Position numbers and translations under genes: made by a program. The notes under the pieces are model-generated. The model was not told where the DNA came from. It saw only the letters and a list, made by a program, of their open reading frames with translations, and did not search any database. DNA of 48,849 bases from Mycobacterium sp. 1081908.1 (lineage in GTDB: Bacteria > Actinomycetota > Actinomycetes > Mycobacteriales > Mycobacteriaceae): the NCBI RefSeq assembly GCF_001673535.1, contig NZ_LZLY01000077.1, positions 1-48,849 on the forward strand. Reading direction: 5' to 3'. This document shows, piece after piece, positions 18,434 to 28,036 of this stretch. How positions within the stretch are numbered: the stretch's first letter is position 1; the number at the start of each line of letters is the position of its first letter.

Positions 18434-19290
18434 AGTTCTACGTCAGCAGCGCGTTTTTGAACACCCGCGAGATCGTCGAGATCGCCAAGGCCGCCGACGA
18501 ACTCGGCTACGACGGGATCGGGATCCCCGACCACGTCGTCAACCTGGAGACCCTGGACACCCCGTACCCGTACACCAGGGACGGCCAGCGGCGCTGGCAG
18601 CCGTTCACCGACTGGCCCGACCCCTGGGTCCTCGTCGGCGCGCTGGCCCAGGTCACCACCAGGCTGCGGTTCGTCACCACCGTCTACATTCCCGCCATGC
18701 GCAACCCCTACTCGGCGGCGAAAGCCATTGGCACGGCGGCGGTTTTGGCGTCCGGCCGGGTCGAACTCGGCATCGGTGTCGGCTGGTGCCGCGAGGAATT
18801 CGCGTTGATGGGCGAGCAGTTCGAGGCCCGCGGCAAGCGCACCGACGAGATCATCGACCTGATGCGGGCGCTGTGGCAACCGGGCTGGACCGACTTCGAG
18901 GGCGCGTTCTACCGGACACCGCGGCTGGAGATGGAGCCGACGCCGCCACCGATACCCGTGTACGTCGGCGGGCTCAGCGATGTCGCGCTGCGCCGCGCCG
19001 CCCGCAACGACGGCTGGATCGGCGACCTGATCAAGACCGACCGGGCACTCGAGGCGGTGGGCCGGCTGCGGGAACTGCGGGCCGAACTCGGCTTGTCCAT
19101 GGACGATTTCACCATCCTGACGCCGCTGACCGACTCCTTCACCACCGCCGACTACCAGCGCGCCGCGGACGCCGGCATCACCGGAATCATTACCATGCCG
19201 TGGATGTTCTATGCCGGCCCGGACGCCACGCTGGCCGACAAGATCGACGGCATGCAGCGCTTCCGCAAGGACCTGTCGCTCGACGGCTAG
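18430..19290 (+). CDS. LLM-class (luciferase-like) oxidoreductase, probably F420-dependent
   Basis: This 286-residue TIM-barrel protein of the luciferase-like family shows MKFYVSSAFLNTREIVEIAK at the N-terminus, IPDHVV, a strand RLRFVTTVYIPAMRNP, GRVELGIGVGWCREEF and IPVYVGG, all typical of LLM enzymes that use F420H2 or FMN. Mycobacteria use coenzyme F420 widely, so F420 is the better guess. The substrate is unknown. The ATG overlaps the thioesterase stop by four bases, suggesting linked expression and possibly linked chemistry on an acyl compound, but that is inference. Confidence 0.88.
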   Translation: MKFYVSSAFLNTREIVEIAKAADELGYDGIGIPDHVVNLETLDTPYPYTRDGQRRWQPFTDWPDPWVLVGALAQVTTRLRFVTTVYIPAMRNPYSAAKAIGTAAVLASGRVELGIGVGWCREEFALMGEQFEARGKRTDEIIDLMRALWQPGWTDFEGAFYRTPRLEMEPTPPPIPVYVGGLSDVALRRAARNDGWIGDLIKTDRALEAVGRLRELRAELGLSMDDFTILTPLTDSFTTADYQRAADAGITGIITMPWMFYAGPDATLADKIDGMQRFRKDLSLDG

Positions 19291-19299
19291 AATTTACCG

Positions 19300-19518
19300 G
19301 TGGCTTTCACGGTCGTTTTCAGCAACGGTGAACCGCGGGATTACGGGGCATTCGACAGCTACGAGGTCACCGACGCGGGGGTGTTGATCATCTCGATGCA
19401 CCGCGAAGATGTCGAGCGGCATTACGTCGCGCCGGGGGGCTGGCTGGAGGTCGTCGAGATGGCCGAGGGGCAGCCGGTCCGGATGACCCGCGGGATCTTG
19501 GGCCGCCGCCCCGGTTGA
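19300..19518 (+). CDS. Small protein of unknown function, 72 residues
   Basis: I do not recognise this protein. It starts at GTG 19300, nine bases after the oxidoreductase stop, and reads MAFTVVFSNGEPRDYGAFDS, then alternating hydrophobic and charged strands (VLIISMHREDVERHYVAP, GGWLEVVEM), consistent with a small beta-rich domain. There is no signal peptide, membrane segment or cysteine. It appears to be the last gene of the glnE-thioesterase-oxidoreductase run. Codon use is like its neighbours, which supports a real gene; translation is not proven. Confidence 0.65.
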   Translation: MAFTVVFSNGEPRDYGAFDSYEVTDAGVLIISMHREDVERHYVAPGGWLEVVEMAEGQPVRMTRGILGRRPG

Positions 19519-19605
19519 CCGGCGCGACACTGAACCGGTTGCGAAGACACGCCGACGCGGCTCGCAGTGGCTTGAGTTTCGACGCATGAGAAGCGGCTTC
19601 GGTGC

Positions 19606-19611
19606 TAACGT
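19606..19611 (+). promoter_or_regulatory. Leaderless-type -10 element for the DUF2510 gene
   Basis: TAACGT at 19606-19611 matches TANNNT and ends six bases before the ATG at 19618. No ribosome site is visible, so the transcript may begin at or next to the start codon. Confidence 0.4.
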
Positions 19612-19617
19612 GCGCTC

Positions 19618-19878
19618 ATGGATCCGGCTGACTTTGGGCCGCTGTGGGCACTTTTCATCGGTACGCTCATTTTCGCGTGGGCCGTTGCCTCGATCACCGT
19701 GCTCGTGGTGCGGAAGCGACGGGGTACGGCCGCGCCGATGATCGGGGCGCCATGGGGTTCGCCACCGGCGTTGCCGCCCGCCGGCTGGTATCCCGACCCG
19801 TCCGGTGGTCAGGCCCAGCGTTATTGGGATGGGCACCAGTGGGGCGCCGCGAGCCCGCCACCTTGGCGTGAAATTTAG
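19618..19878 (+). CDS. Single-pass membrane protein with DUF2510 motif
   Basis: This 86-residue protein has one transmembrane helix at about residues 11-32 (ALFIGTLIFAWAVASITVLV) followed by a positive RKRR stop-transfer. Its C-terminal DUF2510 motif PPAGWYPDPSGGQAQRYWDG is a short actinobacterial module with conserved Trp, Tyr, Pro and Asp often found on membrane proteins. With VRKRR after the helix, the DUF2510 end should face the cytoplasm. Function unknown. The next gene starts nine bases later, suggesting a two-gene unit of small membrane proteins. Confidence 0.85.
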   Translation: MDPADFGPLWALFIGTLIFAWAVASITVLVVRKRRGTAAPMIGAPWGSPPALPPAGWYPDPSGGQAQRYWDGHQWGAASPPPWREI

Positions 19879-19887
19879 CGTGCACCA

Positions 19888-20493
19888 ATGGGTCTGGCGC
19901 ATCAGGCAAGCGCGTCCGTAAGGTTCCCCGCGTACGGGGAATTCCTGGGCCTGCATCTCCCGGCCTGGGGACTGTTGGTGCTATCGCTCGTTTCGATGGG
20001 TGCGTTTTTGCTCCTGTTCTACTACGTGCCCGGTCGCCTCATGGGCAGGCGGAAACGAGGCCCCGAGTTCGCGGGCCCGGCGCTGACCGGCACCGCGCGC
20101 GTTCAACAGATGGCTCCTGGCGTGGGTTCGTGGTCGATTCCGCCGGTGTACTGGATAGGTTTGCGGGTCGAGGTTCCCGGCCGGGAACCGTACGACGCGA
20201 GCGCCAAGCAGCAGGTGCCCAAGGAGGCGTATCGCGCCCTGCGGCGCGCCGGCGGCACGGTCGCGGTGCAGGTTGATTCCACCAACCCGCACTATGTTTG
20301 GATCGATTTCACCCAGCCCGTGCTGCCGGCCCATGCGGATTGGCCGCCACCCGGGCAGGCGTCCGGTCCGTACGCGGGCCTATCGCCCGGCGTCAGAACA
20401 TACGTAACCGTCTTGTGGTGGCTGGTCGGCATCGGCAGCGTCAGCGCGCTGGCGATCTTGGTAATCCTGATCGTGGTTCTCAGGCACGGTTAG
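19888..20493 (+). CDS. Membrane protein of unknown function, two transmembrane helices
   Basis: This 201-residue protein has one helix near residues 26-48 (PAWGLLVLSLVSMGAFLLL) and one at the C-terminus (about 175-198, VSALAILVILIVVL), enclosing a domain of about 110 residues. That central part (LTGTARVQQMAPGVGSW, YWIGLRVEVPGREPYDASA, VAVQVDSTNPHYVWIDF) looks like a small beta-barrel often seen in actinobacterial envelope proteins of unknown role. It follows the DUF2510 gene by nine bases and is followed by a strong hairpin shared with glnA1. Confidence 0.78.
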   Translation: MGLAHQASASVRFPAYGEFLGLHLPAWGLLVLSLVSMGAFLLLFYYVPGRLMGRRKRGPEFAGPALTGTARVQQMAPGVGSWSIPPVYWIGLRVEVPGREPYDASAKQQVPKEAYRALRRAGGTVAVQVDSTNPHYVWIDFTQPVLPAHADWPPPGQASGPYAGLSPGVRTYVTVLWWLVGIGSVSALAILVILIVVLRHG

Positions 20494-20502
20494 GACGCGA
20501 AA

Positions 20503-20535
20503 CCGCCCGCGCGGTAAGCGAACCCGCGCGGGCGG
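20503..20535. terminator. Bidirectional hairpin terminator between convergent genes
   Basis: A perfect 12-bp stem ccgcccgcgcgg/ccgcgcgggcgg with a nine-base loop lies between the membrane-protein stop and the glnA1 stop. It has no clear T run, as is common in mycobacteria, and could stop transcripts from both sides. Confidence 0.75.
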
Positions 20536-20557
20536 CATCGTCTAACGACTCGACGGC

Positions 20558-21994
<1,437 letters not shown>

Positions 21995-22044
21995 AGAATT
22001 GCTCCTTTACTTGGTGATCCGCGGCCTGACGCTATGGAGCTGAT

Positions 22045-22082
22045 GTTGCCCGTCAGTCAACCCGATGTTGCGCAGAGGTTAC
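22045..22082 (-). promoter_or_regulatory. Two tandem GlnR-type boxes upstream of glnA1
   Basis: Read on the minus strand, GTAAC-n6-GCAAC (22082-22067) is followed after six bases by TTGAC-n6-GCAAC (22060-22045). Both have the AC-n9-AC core known for mycobacterial GlnR, and their 22-base period places them on one face of the helix. TAGCGT further downstream is a possible -10. Activation of glnA1 by GlnR under nitrogen limitation is inferred. Confidence 0.7.
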
Positions 22083-22243
22083 GTGACCATGCTTCCCCGC
22101 ACCAGAATCCGGGTCGCCGGCGGGTCCTATTGTGGGGCCATGGACGGCAGCATCGTATCTGGTCCGCAACACGGGCGCACCGGCGCATCCCGGCTGGGTT
22201 TCGGGCTCGCGGGGGCGTCCCGCACGGCCGCCGGAAGCCGCCC

Positions 22244-22675
22244 GTGACCGACGGTTTGCCGGAATCGCGATCCGCCTATCCCGGCGAGAGCCTCGGCCTG
22301 CCGCAGGGCGGGCCCGGGTCGCTGGCGCCGATGGGCCGACGGCTGGTCGCGCTGATGATCGACTGGCTGATCTCCTACGGGCTGGGCGCGCTGGCCATGG
22401 CGTTCGGCCTCTTCTCCCAGCGGACGCTGGCCACCGCGGTGCTGGTGATCTGGTGGGTGCTCGGTGTGGTGGCGGTGCGGCTGTTCAGCTTCACGCCCGG
22501 GCAGTTGGCCCTGGGCCTGCAGGTGGCGTCGGTGGACGGGCGGGTGCCCGTCGGGCTGGGCCGTTTGGTGGCGCGCGGGCTGCTCATCGCGACGGTCATC
22601 CCGGCGTTGTTCACCGACTCCGACGGCCGTGGCCTGCACGATCGGCTGACGGGAACGGCCGTGCTGCGGCGCTGA
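22244..22675 (+). CDS. RDD family membrane protein (Rv2219A-like)
   Basis: This 143-residue protein is hydrophobic after its first ~30 residues, with three probable membrane helices: LVALMIDWLISYGLGALAMA, a second around ATAVLVIWWVLGVVAVRL, and a weaker one near RLVARGLLIATVIPALF. The RDD hallmark is present as GRRLVALMIDWL (Arg, Asp) and DSDGRGLHDRLTGTAVL near the end (Asp, His-Asp). The transported or bound molecule, if any, is unknown. GTG 22244 is the best start (VTDGLPES); upstream frame has no similarity. It is divergent from glnA1 and convergent with the DUF4191 gene. Confidence 0.87.
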   Translation: MTDGLPESRSAYPGESLGLPQGGPGSLAPMGRRLVALMIDWLISYGLGALAMAFGLFSQRTLATAVLVIWWVLGVVAVRLFSFTPGQLALGLQVASVDGRVPVGLGRLVARGLLIATVIPALFTDSDGRGLHDRLTGTAVLRR

Positions 22676-22696
22676 ATTTGCTGGCGGGCGGGGCCG

Positions 22697-23449
22697 TTAC
22701 CTGCGGCGCACGGTGCGCTGCACACCGCGCATCTTGCCGGCGTTCGGCAGCGGCCCCTTCGGCATCACGCCGGCGCCGGCGCGGGAGCCCAGCGCCGCCA
22801 GGCGCGACTCGAGCGAGTCGATCTGCTTGGCGGTGATGTTGTTCGGCAGCCGGGTGAGGTGGCGCTCGAGCTTGCCCAGCGGGACCTCGCCCTCGCCGTT
22901 GCCCACCACGATGTCGTAGATCGGCGCCTCGCCGACCAGCCTGGCGGTGCGCTTCTTCTCCTGGGCCAGCAGCGGTTTGACCCGGACGGCCGACCCCTCG
23001 CCGACCAGGATCACGCCGGGCCGCCCGAGCACCCGGTGCACGGCGTCGAAGTGGCCGGTCGCGGCGACCCCGGGGGTCACCCGCCACTTGCCGCGCAGGT
23101 TGTCCAGCACCCACGCGGCCGCGCCGGTCTGACCTTCGGCTTTGCTGTAGACCGCGCGCTGGGCGCGGCGGCTGAAGATGATGAAAGCCACCAGGGCGCC
23201 CAGCAGCACGCCGAACAGGATCATCGTGATCATGGTCAGCCCGCCGGCCCAGATGCCGACGGCCACCGCGGCGCCGACGATCAGCACAAACGCGCCGATC
23301 ATGTACGGCAGCAGGCGCTTATCCTCCTTGCGCTGCATGTTGAACGCCTGCCACAGCTGGCCGCGGCGCTCCTTCGCGGCGGCCTTGCGGGCGGCGGCTG
23401 CCTGGGCCCGGGCGGCCTTGTTCTCGGCGGCGGTGCGGGGTTTAGCCAT
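22697..23449 (-). CDS. DUF4191 membrane protein (Rv2219-like)
   Basis: This 250-residue protein has a positively charged, Ala-rich N-terminus (KAARAQAAAARKAAAKERR), two adjacent transmembrane helices at about residues 49-92 (IGAFVLIVGAAVAVGIWAG and MITMILFGVLLGALVAFII), then a soluble C-terminal domain with GRPGVILVGEGSAVRVKPLL and LPNNITAKQIDSLESRLAAL. This is the layout of DUF4191, found in actinobacteria next to lipA. It lies 15 bases after lipA on the same strand, so it probably ends the dlaT-lipB-lipA transcript. Its role is unknown. Confidence 0.88.
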   Translation of the reverse strand: MAKPRTAAENKAARAQAAAARKAAAKERRGQLWQAFNMQRKEDKRLLPYMIGAFVLIVGAAVAVGIWAGGLTMITMILFGVLLGALVAFIIFSRRAQRAVYSKAEGQTGAAAWVLDNLRGKWRVTPGVAATGHFDAVHRVLGRPGVILVGEGSAVRVKPLLAQEKKRTARLVGEAPIYDIVVGNGEGEVPLGKLERHLTRLPNNITAKQIDSLESRLAALGSRAGAGVMPKGPLPNAGKMRGVQRTVRRR

Positions 23450-23464
23450 AATGGGTAAGGATAT

Positions 23465-24397
23465 CTATTGTGCCGAGGCCCGGCCGCGGACGGCTTGGTC
23501 GTAGAGCCGCCCGGCCCGGTAGGACGATCGGACCAGCGGCCCGGACAACACCCCCGAGAAGCCGAGGCCCTCGGCGTGCCGGCCGAACTCGGCGAACTCC
23601 TCGGGCGTGACCCAACGCTCGACGGGATGGTGGCGCGACGTCGGGCGCAGGTATTGGGTGATGGTGACGATGTCGCAGCCGGCGTCGCGCAGGTCCGCCA
23701 GCGCGGCGCGCACCTCGTCGGCGGTTTCGCCCAGCCCCAGGATGAGGTTGCTCTTGGTGATCAGGCCGAAGTCGCGGGCCGCGGTCAGCACGCCCAGGCT
23801 GCGCGGGTAGGTGAAGGCGGGCCGGATCCGCTTGAAGATCCGCGGCACGGTTTCGACGTTGTGCGCCAACACTTCCGGGCGCGACTCGAAGACCTCCGCG
23901 AGCCGCGCGGGCTCGCCGTTGAAGTCGGGGATCAGCAGCTCGACGCCGGTCGACGGGTTGAGCTCCTTGATGGCCCGGACGGTGGTGGCGTAGAGCCAGG
24001 CGCCGCCGTCGGGCAGGTCATCGCGCGCGACGCCGGTGATGGTCGCGTAGCGCAACCCCATTGTCTGGACGCTCTCGGCGACCCGGCGGGGCTCGTCGCG
24101 GTCCAGCGCGGCGGGCTTTCCGGTGTCGATCTGGCAGAAGTCGCAGCGACGGGTGCACTGGTCGCCGCCGATCAGGAAGGTGGCTTCCCGGTCCTCCCAG
24201 CATTCGAAGATGTTGGGGCAGCCGGCCTCTTCGCACACCGTGTGCAGACCCTCCCGGCGGACCAGGCCCTTCAACTGGGTGTACTCCGGGCCCATCCGGG
24301 CCCTGACCTTGATCCACGGCGGCTTGCGCTCGATGGGGGTCTGCGCGTTGCGCACCTCCAGGCGCAGTAGCTTGCGGCCTTCGGGAGCGACAGTCAC
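23465..24397 (-). CDS. lipA: Lipoyl synthase (radical SAM)
   Basis: LipA inserts two sulfurs into octanoyl groups carried on E2 or GcvH proteins. The 310-residue enzyme has the auxiliary cluster set [12 protein letters not shown] (C-x4-C-x5-C, about residues 55-66), the radical-SAM motif CTRRCDFC (C-x3-C-x2-C, about residues 81-88) and the C-terminal RSSY serine ligand near residue 293. GTG 24397 is the start, overlapping the lipB stop by four bases (GTGA), so LipB and LipA are translationally coupled. The substrates include the dlaT product encoded just upstream in the same cluster. Confidence 0.98.
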   Translation of the reverse strand: MTVAPEGRKLLRLEVRNAQTPIERKPPWIKVRARMGPEYTQLKGLVRREGLHTVCEEAGCPNIFECWEDREATFLIGGDQCTRRCDFCQIDTGKPAALDRDEPRRVAESVQTMGLRYATITGVARDDLPDGGAWLYATTVRAIKELNPSTGVELLIPDFNGEPARLAEVFESRPEVLAHNVETVPRIFKRIRPAFTYPRSLGVLTAARDFGLITKSNLILGLGETADEVRAALADLRDAGCDIVTITQYLRPTSRHHPVERWVTPEEFAEFGRHAEGLGFSGVLSGPLVRSSYRAGRLYDQAVRGRASAQ

Positions 24398-25092
24398 GTC
24401 GTTGATGCTACGCGGGCGACGGGGTGGTCACGCACCGGAAGCGCGCCGTCCAGGGCGTCGCAGACGGCGACGGCGACCGCCGCCCGGACCTCGTCGACGG
24501 TGACCGTGCGCCGCAGTTCGGCGGACAGCGACGTCACCCCGGCGTCGCTGATGCCGCACGGGACGATCGAGTTGTAGGCACCCAGGTCGCAGTCGCAGTT
24601 CAGCGCGAACCCGTGCAGCGTGGTGGCACGCGACACCCGCACGCCGATGGCGGCGACCTTGCGGTCGGGCCGGCCGGCGCCGGCGGGCACCCAGACGCCG
24701 GACCGGCCGTCGACCCGGGCGGTGTCCAGACCCAGGTCACCGCACACCTTGATGAGCGATTCCTCAAGGCGTCGAACGTATTTGACGACGTCGAGCGGCT
24801 CGGCTAGCCCGATGATGGGGTAGCCGACCAGTTGTCCGGGACCGTGCCAGGTGATCTTGCCGCCGCGGTCGGTGTCGACCACCGGCGTGCCGTCGAGAGG
24901 CCGTTCGTGTGCCTCGGTCCGTCGTCCCGCGGTGTAGACCGCCGGGTGCTCAAGCAGCAGCAGGGTGTCGGGGCCGCCGGCGACCCGGGCGTCGACCAGG
25001 TCGCGCTGCAGCTGCCAGGCGGTGCGGTATTCGACCGTCCCCAGCCGGCGGACGTCGATTGGCGCCGAACTCGACCGGATGGAATCGCTCAC
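24394..25092 (-). CDS. lipB: Lipoyl(octanoyl) transferase
   Basis: LipB moves octanoate from acyl-carrier protein to lipoyl domains, the step before LipA. The 232-residue sequence has [27 protein letters not shown], the catalytic lysine in [12 protein letters not shown] and the catalytic cysteine in [13 protein letters not shown], matching the Cys/Lys dyad of the family. GTG 25092 (VSDSIRSS) is chosen as it gives the family length; the frame extends 35 codons further upstream without similarity and towards the preceding gene. The gene lies between the epimerase-like gene and lipA. Confidence 0.97.
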   Translation of the reverse strand: MSDSIRSSSAPIDVRRLGTVEYRTAWQLQRDLVDARVAGGPDTLLLLEHPAVYTAGRRTEAHERPLDGTPVVDTDRGGKITWHGPGQLVGYPIIGLAEPLDVVKYVRRLEESLIKVCGDLGLDTARVDGRSGVWVPAGAGRPDRKVAAIGVRVSRATTLHGFALNCDCDLGAYNSIVPCGISDAGVTSLSAELRRTVTVDEVRAAVAVAVCDALDGALPVRDHPVARVASTT

Positions 25093-25150
25093 CCCGCCGA
25101 CGGTACTCGGCCCGCCCCCGACCTGCGACGCGACGCCACGCCGCCCGAGG

Positions 25151-26062
25151 CTAATCGCGGTCGCGGCGGGCGGTGGCGTAGGCGAGCGCCTCGCCAATGG
25201 TGTTGTGGTGGAACTCGAAACCCGCGCGTTCCAGCGCGGACGGGATGGCGCGCTGGCCGGTGAGCAGGCCCTCGTCGGCGAACTCGCCGAGCGCGGCCCG
25301 CACCGCGAAACCGGGCACCATCAACGGGGTCGGGCGGTTGAGCGCGCGCCCGAACGCGGTGGTGAACTCGGCGTTGGTCACCGGCGCCGGCCCGGTCAGG
25401 TTCACCGGCCCCGACAGCGAGGGGTGTGAGATGGCGAACAGCAGCGCCCGCACCTCGTCTTCCAGGGTGATCCACGACATGTACTGCCGGCCGCTGCCCA
25501 GCCGGGCGCCGACGCCCGTCGAGAACAGCGGCCGCAACCGGCGCAGCACGCCGCCCGACCGGGACAGCACCAGGCCGGTGCGGGCCAGCACCACCCGGGT
25601 GCCGGCGTATTGGGCGGGCAGGGTGGCGGCTTCCCAGTCCTCGCACAGCTGCGCGAGGAAACCGCTTCCCGCCCGGGCGTTTTCGTCGACCACCCGGTCC
25701 CGGGTGTTGCCGTAGTAGCCGACCGCGCTGGCGTTGATCAGCGTTTCCACGCCGGCGTCGGCGACGGCGTTCGCCAGCACCTCGGTGGGGGCGATGCGGC
25801 TGTCGCGCAGGCTCTGCTTGAAGGCGCCCGACCAACGACGCTGCCCGATGTTGACGCCGCACAGGTTGACGACGGCATCGACGTCGACCAGCGCGTCGGC
25901 GTCGAACTCGCCGCTCTCCGGATTCCAGTGCAGCTCTTCGGAATTCGCCGGCGTCCGGCGCACGATGCGCAGCACCGGGTGGTCGGCGGCGCGCAGGGCC
26001 GCCGCCAGGGCCGAGCCGATCAGGCCGGAGGAGCCCGCTATTGCGATGACCGGCTTGGGCAC
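25151..26062 (-). CDS. TIGR01777-family NAD(P)-dependent epimerase-like protein (Rv2216-like)
   Basis: This 303-residue extended-SDR protein has an N-terminal Rossmann motif [20 protein letters not shown] (G-x-x-G-x-x-G) and the family pattern [31 protein letters not shown] and [16 protein letters not shown]. The family includes cell-division-associated proteins (SulA-like) and nucleoside-sugar epimerase relatives, but no reaction is established. It lies between dlaT and lipB, four bases after the dlaT stop, and keeps that place in M. tuberculosis, so a link to lipoate metabolism or E2 function is possible. GTG 26062 is the only start consistent with this spacing. Confidence 0.88.
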   Translation of the reverse strand: MPKPVIAIAGSSGLIGSALAAALRAADHPVLRIVRRTPANSEELHWNPESGEFDADALVDVDAVVNLCGVNIGQRRWSGAFKQSLRDSRIAPTEVLANAVADAGVETLINASAVGYYGNTRDRVVDENARAGSGFLAQLCEDWEAATLPAQYAGTRVVLARTGLVLSRSGGVLRRLRPLFSTGVGARLGSGRQYMSWITLEDEVRALLFAISHPSLSGPVNLTGPAPVTNAEFTTAFGRALNRPTPLMVPGFAVRAALGEFADEGLLTGQRAIPSALERAGFEFHHNTIGEALAYATARRDRD

Positions 26063-26066
26063 GTCG

Positions 26067-27860
26067 TCACAGCCCCAGGTCAGCCTCGAAGGCTCCCTCT
26101 TCGAGTCGGTTCTTGATCGTGGTGAGGAAACGTCCGGCGTCGGCCCCGTCGATCAGGCGGTGGTCGTAGGTCAGCGGCAGGTAGCAGATCGAGCGGACGC
26201 CGATCGACTCGTTGCCGAACTCGTCCACGATCACCCGCGGCCGCTTGACGATCGCCCCGGTGCCCAGCATGGCCGCCTGCGGCGGAACCAGGATCGGGGT
26301 GTCGAACAGGGCGCCCTGGCTGCCGATGTTGGTGATGGTGAACGTCCCGCCGGACAACTCGTCGGGCTTCAGGTTGCCCGACCGGGCGCGCTCGGCGATG
26401 TCGGCGATGGCCCTGGCCAGCCCGGCCAGCGACAGGTCACCGGCGTTGTGGACGACGGGGGAGAGCAGGCCCTGCTCGGTGTCGACGGCGAAGCCCAGGT
26501 GCTCGGCGTCGTAGTAGGTGATCTCCTTGGTTTCCTCGTTGTAGCTGGCGTTGATGTTGGGGTGGATCTTGAGGGCGTCGATCACGGCGCGGGCGATGAA
26601 CGGCAGGTAGGTCAGGTTGACCCCCTCGCGCTCGGCGAACGCGGACTTGGCCCGGGCCCGCAGCCCCACGATCTTGGTCATGTCGACCTCGTGGGTCTGG
26701 GTGAGCTGGGCCGTGGCCTGCAGCGATTCGCGCGTCTTGGCCGCGGTGATCTGACGGATCCGGCTGGCCTTCTGGGTGGTGCCGCGCAGGTGGGCCAGGG
26801 CGGCCGCCGGGCTGGGCGCGGCCGCGGGAGCCGCCTTGCCGTCCGCGGCCGGGGCGGCGGCGGGCGCCGCGGCGGCTGCGGGCGCGGGCGCCTTCTTCGC
26901 TTCCTCCCTCTTCTGTGCGGCCGCGAGCACGTCCTGCTTGCGGATGCGACCGCCGACGCCGGTGCCGGCGACCTGGGCGAGGTCGATGTTGTTCTCGCTG
27001 GCCAGCTTTCGCACCAGCGGTGTCACATAGGGCGAGCCGTCCGGACTCGCGCCGCCGGTCGGCGCCGCGGCGGGCGGGGCCTGTGCCGGCTCGGGTTGCG
27101 GCGCCGGTGCGGGCGCCGGTTTCGCCGCCGCGGGCTCCGGCTTGGGTTCGGGTTTTGGCTCCGGCTTGGGTTCGGGCTTGGGTGCGGGCGGCGCCGGGGG
27201 AGCGGAGGGAGCCGGCGGTCCGGCGTCGGTTCCCGCACCGATCCGCGCCAGCTCGCCGCCGACCGGGACCGTCGCGTCCTCCTCGGCGGTGATGCTGACC
27301 AGGACACCGGCCACCGGCGACGGAATCTCGGTGTCCACCTTGTCGGTGGACACCTCCACCAGCGGCTCGTCGACCTGAACCGAGTCGCCGACCTTCTTCA
27401 GCCAGCGGGTCACGGTGCCTTCGGCCACCGACTCGCCGAGTTCGGGCATCAGCACCGGCTTGGAGTCGCCGGAACCGCCCGACGGGGCCGGCTGCGACGG
27501 CGCCGCCGGCTGGGCGGGCTGGGGCTCGGCCTGGGCCTGCGGCTCCGGTTCCGGTTCCGGCTCCGGCTCCGGCTGGGGCTCCGGCTGGCTGGGCGCCTGG
27601 GGCTGGGCCTGGGGTTGCTCGCCCGCGTCGCCGATGACGGCCAACTCGCCGCCGACCTCGACCGTGTCGTCCTCCTGCGCGACGATCTTGGTCAGCACGC
27701 CCGCGGCCGGCGACGGTATTTCGGTGTCCACCTTGTCGGTCGACACCTCGACGAGCGGTTCGTCGAGTTCGACCGTGTCGCCTTCCTGCTTTAGCCAGCG
27801 GGTGACCGTCCCCTCGGTGACGCTCTCACCGAGTGCCGGCATCTGGACGGAGAAGGCCAT
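26067..27860 (-). CDS. dlaT: Dihydrolipoamide acyltransferase (E2 of 2-oxoacid dehydrogenase, also peroxidase complex)
   Basis: This 597-residue E2 has two lipoyl domains (lipoyl lysine in [13 protein letters not shown] at about residues 43 and 163), Pro/Glu/Lys/Gln-rich flexible linkers, a peripheral-subunit-binding domain [20 protein letters not shown] near residue 303, and a C-terminal catalytic domain with the active motif [15 protein letters not shown]. It shuttles acyl groups in pyruvate dehydrogenase and, in M. tuberculosis, links to AhpC/AhpD/Lpd peroxide defence. ATG 27860 is preferred over 27902 because [11 protein letters not shown] is the lipoyl start and GAGGAG lies upstream. The linkers make it longer than the roughly 553 residues recalled for M. 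tuberculosis. It heads the lipB-lipA cluster. Confidence 0.97.
   Translation of the reverse strand: MAFSVQMPALGESVTEGTVTRWLKQEGDTVELDEPLVEVSTDKVDTEIPSPAAGVLTKIVAQEDDTVEVGGELAVIGDAGEQPQAQPQAPSQPEPQPEPEPEPEPEPQAQAEPQPAQPAAPSQPAPSGGSGDSKPVLMPELGESVAEGTVTRWLKKVGDSVQVDEPLVEVSTDKVDTEIPSPVAGVLVSITAEEDATVPVGGELARIGAGTDAGPPAPSAPPAPPAPKPEPKPEPKPEPKPEPAAAKPAPAPAPQPEPAQAPPAAAPTGGASPDGSPYVTPLVRKLASENNIDLAQVAGTGVGGRIRKQDVLAAAQKREEAKKAPAPAAAAAPAAAPAADGKAAPAAAPSPAAALAHLRGTTQKASRIRQITAAKTRESLQATAQLTQTHEVDMTKIVGLRARAKSAFAEREGVNLTYLPFIARAVIDALKIHPNINASYNEETKEITYYDAEHLGFAVDTEQGLLSPVVHNAGDLSLAGLARAIADIAERARSGNLKPDELSGGTFTITNIGSQGALFDTPILVPPQAAMLGTGAIVKRPRVIVDEFGNESIGVRSICYLPLTYDHRLIDGADAGRFLTTIKNRLEEGAFEADLGL
27137..27190 (-). 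repeat. Tandem coding repeat in the second dlaT linker
   Basis: Twelve-base units encode repeated Glu-Pro-Lys-Pro dipeptide pairs in the linker before the subunit-binding domain. A second run of six-base units near 27540-27600 encodes Glu-Pro repeats in the linker after the first lipoyl domain. Such units can gain or lose copies without changing frame, which may explain the longer protein. Confidence 0.6.
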
Positions 27861-28036
27861 CTTTTCTGACTCCTCGATCGTAGGTCGGGGCGCGTCGAAC
27901 ATCTCAAAACTATCCTGTCACCGCGCATTCGTCGGCACACATCCAGGGCGGACAGCGCTCGGGTGCCCGGTCGGCGCGGGCCCGCTTGCTACGGTGTGGC
28001 CACTGGCGCAGCGGCCAGTGAGAGCGGGGAGGTTCG

